Source: Flavobacterium sp. (lineage in GTDB: Bacteria > Bacteroidota > Bacteroidia > Flavobacteriales > Flavobacteriaceae). Taken from it: a stretch of DNA of 29,103 nucleotides. Below are positions 23,667 through 29,103 of the stretch, one piece after another (position 1 is the first letter of the stretch; each line of letters starts with the position of its first letter). The stretch is taken from positions 1 through 29,103 of the forward strand of contig JASLDM010000077.1 of assembly GCA_030151565.1 (NCBI GenBank), in the 5' to 3' direction. Below the pieces are notes generated by a model. It saw only the letters and a program-made list of their open reading frames with translations, had not been told where the DNA came from and did no database searches. Both the position numbers and the translations under genes were made by a program.

Positions 23667-25769
23667 CTATTTTAATATTTGATAAGCTACTAAAGCTACG
23701 ACATAAGCAAAAACAGTCATAAAAACCAATTGAAACATCGTCCATTTCCAAGAATTTGTTTCTTTACGAGTGATAGCAACCGTAGAAGCACATTGCATTG
23801 CAAAAGCATAAAATAACAAGAGAGAAATCCCCGATGCAAAATTAAACACCTTTTCACCTGTATCAGGATATACCTCAGCCGCCATTCTTGATTTTACCGT
23901 TTCCTCAGCATCGCCACGAGATCCCACATTGTAAATAGTTGCTAATGTACCTACAAACACTTCACGAGCTACAAAGGAAGTAATCACTGCAATACCTATT
24001 TTCCAATCATAACCTAATGGTTTAATTACTGGTTCTATTCCTTTACCAACTATACCAATATAAGAATGTTCTAATTGATAACTAGCAATATGATCTTCTA
24101 ATTCATTTTCCGCAAGCTCCTGCCCTTTGTACTTTTCAGTAATAATAGTTTCTGCATTTTCAAATTTCTCACCTGGCCCATGCGCTCCTAAAAACCAAAT
24201 AACAATTGACAACACAAAAATTATTTTCCCTGCTCCAACCACAAAAGCTTTGGTTTTCTCATACATTGTAAGCAAAACATTCTTAAAGATAGGCATCTTA
24301 TAACTCGGCATTTCAACGATAAAATACGATTTATAATCAGCCTTAATCACTTTATTCAATACCCAAGCAGATAACAATGCTGCCAAAAAGCCTATTAAAT
24401 ACATTATGGTCAATGTCAGTCCCTGTAAACTGATAAAGCCTAATACTTTTTCATCCGGAATTATAAGTGATATCAAAATGATATACACGGGAATACGCGC
24501 AGAACAAGTTGTAAACGGCGTAACCAAAATGGTCAATAAACGCTCCTTAGAATTCTCTATATTTCGCGCCGACATAATTGCAGGAATCGCACAAGCATTT
24601 CCTGAAATCAAAGGCACAACGCTTTTTCCACTCAATCCGAATGGACGCATCAATCGATCCATCAAAAAGACCACTCTACTCATATAACCACTCTCTTCCA
24701 AGATAGCGATAAACATAAATAAAATAGCAATTTGAGGTATAAAAGGCATTATTCCCCCTATTCCTGGAATAATTCCGTCCGCCAAGAGATCCGTAAGCTT
24801 TCCAGGCTCTAGATTTGTTTTCACATACACACTAAGCTTAGCAAAACTCTCGTCTATCCAATCCATCGGAATACTTGACCATTCAAAAATTGCTTGAAAA
24901 ACCAAAAGCATAATCCCGAAAAAGATTACATAACCCCAAACTTTATGTGTCAAAATTTTATCAGCACGACTTCTAAAGTCAGTAGCCTTCTCAGTATCTT
25001 TTTCATAAGCGACTTTCAGCAACTCATTTATAAACTGATATCGTTTAATTGTTTCTTTTTGCTGAAGCCTCTTTAAGTCAGATTCTGACAAACGGACACC
25101 TTTTTCCTCTATCTTCTGCTTACTTATATCCCCTACAACAATATCTTGACCATAAATAGTCCATAATGTATACAAAGGAATTTCGGGGTACGTTTGCTGC
25201 AGTGAATTGAAAAACTCTGAATTGATTTCCGATGCGTGCATTGGAATTACGGGATCTAAATCTTTATAATTTAAAATAGCCTGTTTTAATTCTTCAATAC
25301 CTTCTCCTTTTCGTGCACTAAGCAAAACCACTTTTGTATGCAGACTACGCTCCAATTGGTCTAGATCGATACTTATTCCTTTCAATTGCATTCGATCCAC
25401 CATATTTACAACTAAAATAGTTGGAATACCTAGATCTTTTATCTGAGTATAAAGGAGTAAGTTTCGTTTCAAGTTTTCAACTTCAGCAACTACAACAGCC
25501 ACATCTGGATAATCTGCATTGTTTTTATCCAACAACAAATCCAAAACGATACGCTCATCCATGGAACTTGCATTGATGCTATAGGTTCCCGGTAAATCTA
25601 TAATTTTCGCCGAGGTATCTGCATTTAACTTTGCAACACCTACTTTTTTATCCACGGTAATGCCTGGATAGTTTCCTACTTTTTGATTAAGCCCTGTCAA
25701 AGTATTAAAAACCGATGTCTTTCCGACATTTGGATTTCCAATTAAGGCTACCTTCAAATTATTTTTCAT
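23667..25769 (-). CDS. feoB: Ferrous iron transport protein B
   Basis: Inner-membrane Fe(II) transporter with an N-terminal GTPase, 700 residues. G-protein motifs: G1 GNPNVGKTS (11-19), G2 around T38 in NYPGITVDKK, G3 DLPG (58-61) and G4 NMVD (122-125). A helical spacer follows to about 270. The membrane part has two Gate-type regions with GNACAIPAIMSARNIEN and FTTCSARIPVYIIL, and a last segment with QCASTVAITRKETNSWKW. The conserved membrane cysteines are present. It is 4 bp after feoA and 6 bp before the Cys-rich peptide, forming a three-gene operon. Confidence 0.97.
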   Translation of the reverse strand: MKNNLKVALIGNPNVGKTSVFNTLTGLNQKVGNYPGITVDKKVGVAKLNADTSAKIIDLPGTYSINASSMDERIVLDLLLDKNNADYPDVAVVVAEVENLKRNLLLYTQIKDLGIPTILVVNMVDRMQLKGISIDLDQLERSLHTKVVLLSARKGEGIEELKQAILNYKDLDPVIPMHASEINSEFFNSLQQTYPEIPLYTLWTIYGQDIVVGDISKQKIEEKGVRLSESDLKRLQQKETIKRYQFINELLKVAYEKDTEKATDFRSRADKILTHKVWGYVIFFGIMLLVFQAIFEWSSIPMDWIDESFAKLSVYVKTNLEPGKLTDLLADGIIPGIGGIMPFIPQIAILFMFIAILEESGYMSRVVFLMDRLMRPFGLSGKSVVPLISGNACAIPAIMSARNIENSKERLLTILVTPFTTCSARIPVYIILISLIIPDEKVLGFISLQGLTLTIMYLIGFLAALLSAWVLNKVIKADYKSYFIVEMPSYKMPIFKNVLLTMYEKTKAFVVGAGKIIFVLSIVIWFLGAHGPGEKFENAETIITEKYKGQELAENELEDHIASYQLEHSYIGIVGKGIEPVIKPLGYDWKIGIAVITSFVAREVFVGTLATIYNVGSRGDAEETVKSRMAAEVYPDTGEKVFNFASGISLLLFYAFAMQCASTVAITRKETNSWKWTMFQLVFMTVFAYVVALVAYQILK

Positions 25770-25773
25770 CGAC

Positions 25774-26004
25774 CTATCTTTCTGTTTCTATTTGAATTTG
25801 TTTCGCTAGCTCTTTTCGAATAGATAAATGGGTTTCATTTATACATAAAAGCAAGGGATCTCCTAATGGAGCAATTTCCAAAAGTTGCACTTCATTTCCT
25901 GGTAAACATCCCATCTCCAATAACTTTAAAGGAACTTGATCTAAATCAAAATCACAGATAATTGCTTTTTGATTTTTTGCTAATAGGTCTAAAGTTTTAC
26001 GCAC
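25774..26004 (-). CDS. feoA: Ferrous iron transport protein A
   Basis: A small cytoplasmic SH3-like protein (76 residues) that supports FeoB function. The pattern LKLLEMGCLPGNEVQLLEIAP with ETHLSIRKELAKQI is typical of FeoA. The start is GTG at 26004: an in-frame stop lies three codons upstream, and the next ATG (residue 32) would remove half the fold. It is first of the feo operon. No convincing -7 element was found before it; the closest is a TATTTTG run near 26030, and no confident Fur site is seen. Confidence 0.92.
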   Translation of the reverse strand: MRKTLDLLAKNQKAIICDFDLDQVPLKLLEMGCLPGNEVQLLEIAPLGDPLLLCINETHLSIRKELAKQIQIETER

Positions 26005-26040
26005 TTTTATTTAGATTTAATTGAGATTACAAAATAAACA

Positions 26041-26107
26041 ATAAAAAAAGATAACTACAACTTAAAACAGCATTAAAAAAATAGCCAATACTAGTTGTTG
26101 TTATCTT
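26041..26107 (-). terminator. Terminator of the Sco gene with a long loop
   Basis: Two 15-nt arms (26048-26062 and 26093-26107) complementary at 14 of 15 positions around a 30-nt A/T-rich loop, followed on the minus strand by seven T. It starts 18 bp after the Sco stop codon and ends about 40 bp before feoA. The loop is unusually long for a terminator. Confidence 0.65.
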
Positions 26108-26125
26108 CTACAAGTTAAAAATCAA

Positions 26126-26833
26126 TTATTTGATTCCTTTCTCGTGGGCTGACAACCATTTGATGTCTTCAAAAAGTTGCTGCACATTTTTATTTTCAGG
26201 ATCTGGAGTATCTAAATTTGTACCATCATAAAATCCACGAATTCTTCCCTCACTATCTACCAAAACAAAATTTTCGGTATGGACCATATCATACATCTCT
26301 TCTGGAGAACCCGTCTTAACAGCCAAATATGAATTTCTTGCAATAAAATAAATATCTCGTTTATCCCCAGTTACTAAATTCCAAATTTCATCTCTAACGC
26401 CCTTATCCTTAGCATAAGCTTTCAATACAGGCACGCTATCAATATCCGGAGTTACAGTGTGCGACAATAGCTTCACATCTGGCATATCCTTAATTTTTTC
26501 TTGTAACCAAACCATATTCTCCCCCATTATCGGACAAATAGTTGGACAAGTAGTAAAGAAAAAATCAGCAACATAAATCTTCCCATCGTAATCTTTATTT
26601 GTAATTGTATCTCCATTTTGATTTACAAATTTAAAAGGAGCTATACGATGCTTCTGCTTATTTGCTTGATGTTGAATGAGAGAATCTACCATTTCTGGAT
26701 TTACCATAGAAGGGGTATAAACTGGCAAACTTTTTCTGAGAGCTAATGCATCATAAAAAAGATACATAATCACACTACATAACAAAAAGAAAAACAGAAA
26801 GAAGTACCGGTACTTTTTAAAAAATTGCAACAT
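26126..26833 (-). CDS. SCO1/SenC family copper chaperone-like protein
   Basis: A thioredoxin-fold protein of the Sco family, 235 residues, anchored by one N-terminal helix (about 9-27) with the body in the periplasm. The copper-binding C-x3-C motif is C96 and C100 (FTTCPTICPIM), and the third ligand is H185 (MVHTENFVLVD). Family members deliver copper to the CuA centre of cytochrome oxidase or act as thiol reductases. No oxidase genes are in the window, so the target is unknown. A TTG-started longer frame at 26854 lies within the -7 box and is rejected in favour of ATG at 26833. It diverges from the M13 peptidase. Confidence 0.92.
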   Translation of the reverse strand: MLQFFKKYRYFFLFFFLLCSVIMYLFYDALALRKSLPVYTPSMVNPEMVDSLIQHQANKQKHRIAPFKFVNQNGDTITNKDYDGKIYVADFFFTTCPTICPIMGENMVWLQEKIKDMPDVKLLSHTVTPDIDSVPVLKAYAKDKGVRDEIWNLVTGDKRDIYFIARNSYLAVKTGSPEEMYDMVHTENFVLVDSEGRIRGFYDGTNLDTPDPENKNVQQLFEDIKWLSAHEKGIK

Positions 26834-26851
26834 ATTTTTTTTGAGTTTCCA

Positions 26852-26879
26852 CAAACTTACGAATTGTAGTTAAAACAAA
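26852..26879 (-). promoter_or_regulatory. Promoter of the Sco gene
   Basis: Minus strand TTTG (26876-26879), a 16-bp spacer and TAAGTTTG (26852-26859). The -7 element is an exact match; the spacing is slightly short. It overlaps and rules out the TTG start at 26854. Confidence 0.65.
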
Positions 26880-26950
26880 GGTTAAAGAGATTATAAAACA
26901 ACAATTTCTATTTTCACCTCATTGTTTCCAATCATCCAAAAGATATTTGT

Positions 26951-26958
26951 TATTTTTG
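26951..26958 (+). promoter_or_regulatory. -7 box of the M13 peptidase gene
   Basis: TATTTTTG, an exact TAnnTTTG match 33 bp before the ATG at 26992. No good -33 element was found. Confidence 0.55.
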
Positions 26959-26991
26959 CTACACATACAAATAAATATAAACTATTTAAAT

Positions 26992-29049
26992 ATGAACAAA
27001 AATCTATTATTATGTTCTGTTGCAGTACTTTCATTAGCGTCTTGTAAAAAAGACAAAGATGAAGTTACAGACAACGAAACACACGGAATTGTACTTGAAT
27101 ACATGGATCAAAGCGTAAAACCTGGAGATGATTTCTTTAGATTCGTAAATGGTACGTGGTATGATAATGCTGAAATTCCAGCAGACAGAACTCGTTGGGG
27201 AAGCTTTGACGAATTAAGAAAAAACACAGATCAAGACGCTTTAGCAATCTTAAAAGAAGCTGCTGCAAATAAAAAACTAGATCCAAAATCAGATCAAGCA
27301 AAGGCAGTTGCTCTTTTCGAAACCTATTTAGATACTGTTAAAAGAAATGAGTTAGGTGTAAGCCCACTAAAGCCATACCTAGATAAGATTAATAATGTAA
27401 AAACAGCAAAAGAAGTAGCTGAATTAATCAACTCCCTTTCAAACGAAGGAGGATTAGGTCTTTACTCTTTGTATGTTTATGCAGATATGAAAAATTCAAA
27501 CGAAAACTCAGTATATCTAAGCACAGGAAGTTTAGGGTTACCAGATCGTGATTTTTATATTCTTCAAGATGCAGATATGAAAGACAAACGTGAAAAATAC
27601 GTAGCACACGTAGCACGTATGTTTGGCTTCTTGGGTGAAGATAATTCACAAGCAAAATTAGATGCTGAAAAAGTGTTGAAAATTGAGACTGAGATGGCTA
27701 AACCTCGCTTAACTCGTGTTGAGCGTAGAGACAACCGCCTTACTTATAACCCAATGACAATTGCAGATTTACAAAAACTAACTCCATCTGTTGATTGGAC
27801 AGCATACATCGCTTCTTTTGGGTTGAAAAACGTAGAAACAATTATTGTTTCTCAACCAAAATACATGAAAGCGTTAGAAAATATCGTAACTGATAAAAAT
27901 ATCGACCAAGTAAAAGCATATTTAAAATGGACATTAATCAACCATTCTGCTGATTTACTTTCTACAGATATTGAAAAGGCAAATTGGGATTTCTACAGCA
28001 AAACTTTAAACGGGGCTATTGAACAACGTCCAATTGAAGAAAGAGCATTAGCGGTAGTTAATGGTTCAATAGGTGAAGCATTAGGACAACTTTATGTTGA
28101 GAAAAAATTCCCTGCAGAAGCGAAAGCAAAAGCACAATCAATGATTACTAATGTATTGAAAGCGTTTGGTGAGCGTATCAATAAATTAGAGTGGATGGCT
28201 GAAGACACTAAAAAAGGAGCTATTGAAAAACTTAACAACACTACCGTTAAAATTGGATATCCTGACAAATGGGAAGATTATTCTAAACTAGACATCAAAG
28301 CTGCTGCAAACCAAGGTAACTATTTTGAAAACATGCACAGCATTGCGGTATGGGAAACTGCAAAAAACATTGCAGACTTTGGCAAACCAGTAGACAAAAC
28401 TCGTTGGGGTATGGCTCCACAAACAGTAAATGCTTATTTTAACCCTTTGTATAACGAAATTGTTTTCCCTGCAGCAATCTTACAACCTCCATTCTATGAT
28501 TATAAAGCTGACGAAGCTATCAACTATGGTGGTATTGGAGCTGTAATCGGACATGAGATCTCACACAGTTTTGATGACTCAGGTGCTCGTTTTGACAAAG
28601 ATGGAAACTTAAACAACTGGTGGACAGATGCAGACTTAGAGCGTTTCACAAAATTAGGAACTGCCTTAGCAGATCAATATAGCGCACTAGAACCATTCCC
28701 AGGTGTTTTTGTAGATGGTAACTTTACATTAGGTGAAAACATTGGCGACTTAGGCGGTGTAAATGTTGCTTATGATGCATTACAAATCTATTTAAAAGAA
28801 AAAGGAAACCCTGGATTAATTGATGGTTTTACACCAGAACAACGTTTCTTCATTTCTTGGGGAACTATCTGGAGAACTAAAGATCGTGACGAAGCGATTA
28901 AAAATCAAGTAAAAACAGATCCACACTCTCCAGGAAAATATAGAGCATACGTTCCTTTACAAAACGTAGATGCTTTCTATGACGCATTTGACGTAAAAGA
29001 AGGTGATAAACTTTATATCGCACCAGATAAACGTGTAAAAATCTGGTAA
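26992..29049 (+). CDS. M13 family zinc metallopeptidase, lipoprotein (PepO-like)
   Basis: A neprilysin/PepO-type endopeptidase of 685 residues. The N-terminus MNKNLLLCSVAVLSLASC is a lipoprotein signal with the lipidated cysteine at C18, followed by a charged tether KKDKDEVTDNE. The zinc site is HEISH (521-525, in VIGHEISHSFDDSGARFD), with the third ligand E582 in ENIGDLGG (582-589). NAYFNPLYNEIVFPA is the substrate-binding motif upstream. Peptidase_M13_N and M13 domains fill the chain, ending in VKIW. Members cleave oligopeptides. A frame opening at 26947 would destroy the signal peptide and lies upstream of the predicted transcript start, so 26992 is used. It is monocistronic, with its own terminator. 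Confidence 0.95.
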   Translation: MNKNLLLCSVAVLSLASCKKDKDEVTDNETHGIVLEYMDQSVKPGDDFFRFVNGTWYDNAEIPADRTRWGSFDELRKNTDQDALAILKEAAANKKLDPKSDQAKAVALFETYLDTVKRNELGVSPLKPYLDKINNVKTAKEVAELINSLSNEGGLGLYSLYVYADMKNSNENSVYLSTGSLGLPDRDFYILQDADMKDKREKYVAHVARMFGFLGEDNSQAKLDAEKVLKIETEMAKPRLTRVERRDNRLTYNPMTIADLQKLTPSVDWTAYIASFGLKNVETIIVSQPKYMKALENIVTDKNIDQVKAYLKWTLINHSADLLSTDIEKANWDFYSKTLNGAIEQRPIEERALAVVNGSIGEALGQLYVEKKFPAEAKAKAQSMITNVLKAFGERINKLEWMAEDTKKGAIEKLNNTTVKIGYPDKWEDYSKLDIKAAANQGNYFENMHSIAVWETAKNIADFGKPVDKTRWGMAPQTVNAYFNPLYNEIVFPAAILQPPFYDYKADEAINYGGIGAVIGHEISHSFDDSGARFDKDGNLNNWWTDADLERFTKLGTALADQYSALEPFPGVFVDGNFTLGENIGDLGGVNVAYDALQIYLKEKGNPGLIDGFTPEQRFFISWGTIWRTKDRDEAIKNQVKTDPHSPGKYRAYVPLQNVDAFYDAFDVKEGDKLYIAPDKRVKIW

Positions 29050-29068
29050 TCCAACCTTACACAAAACC

Positions 29069-29103
29069 AAAAGACCACATAAATTATTATGTGGTCTTTT
29101 TTT
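29069..29103 (+). terminator. Terminator of the M13 peptidase gene
   Basis: A perfect 14-bp stem (29069-29082 with 29087-29100, core AGACCACATAA) with a 4-nt loop, ending in a T run that reaches the window edge. Confidence 0.88.

Noticed and set aside
26947..26991. Upstream extension of the M13 peptidase beginning MLFLLHIQ
   Set aside because: The -7 box at 26951-26958 lies inside it, and it would precede an ideal lipoprotein signal peptide.
1..29103. Search for tRNA/rRNA genes, CRISPR arrays, insertion sequences, prophage or defence genes
   Set aside because: No such structures or proteins were seen by eye; every sizeable frame is assigned to a housekeeping family, apart from the 63-residue gene.

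Overview
The window is an AT-rich (about one third G+C) chromosomal segment from a member of the Bacteroidota, most likely a Flavobacteriaceae species. The reasons are: upstream regions repeatedly carry the Bacteroidota/Flavobacterium -7 element TAnnTTTG, in several cases with TTTG/TTG about 16-19 bp upstream; genes lack clear Shine-Dalgarno sequences; the NADH-dehydrogenase subunit G is a short form; and the protein families and gene neighbourhoods look flavobacterial. I see no mobile elements, CRISPR array, tRNA or rRNA. This is core-genome DNA, densely packed, with no gene-free stretch above about 200 bases.

Layout, left to right. (1) 1-1684, minus: rimP-nusA, ribosome maturation and transcription elongation, entering from a promoter at 1677-1684 and carrying a terminator-like hairpin in the leader; nusA runs off the left edge. 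(2) 1790-2614, plus: a tandem-domain universal stress protein. (3) 15552 down to 2678, minus: a complete 14-gene complex I operon, nuoA to nuoN, with nuoC and nuoD separate and nuoG short, driven from a good promoter at 15579-15609 and ending at a two-way terminator at 2621-2654. (4) 15751-15951, minus: a cold-shock protein with its own promoter and terminator. (5) 19965 down to 16086, minus: yceD (DUF177)-rpmF-fabH-accB-accC, coupling a ribosomal protein to fatty-acid initiation, with an internal terminator after rpmF and a possible second promoter before fabH. (6) pdxA (minus) and ribE (plus), cofactor genes diverging from back-to-back -7 boxes. (7) 21793-23395, plus: an ECF-type sigma factor, a 63-residue unknown protein and a minimal MscS-like channel in a tight cluster that resembles the Pseudomonas sigX-cfrX-cmpX arrangement. 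(8) 26004 down to 23529, minus: feoA-feoB plus a 43-residue Cys-rich membrane peptide, for ferrous iron uptake. (9) a Sco-family copper/thiol protein (minus) and, diverging from it, an M13-family zinc metallopeptidase lipoprotein (plus) with a terminator at the right edge.

Several start codons were moved inward from the longest open frame because a -7 box overlaps or lies downstream of the longer start: rimP, the cold-shock gene, yceD, pdxA, the Sco gene and the M13 peptidase. The most interesting items for follow-up are the sigma/small protein/MscS-like cluster, the attenuator-like leader of rimP-nusA and the symmetric pdxA/ribE promoter.
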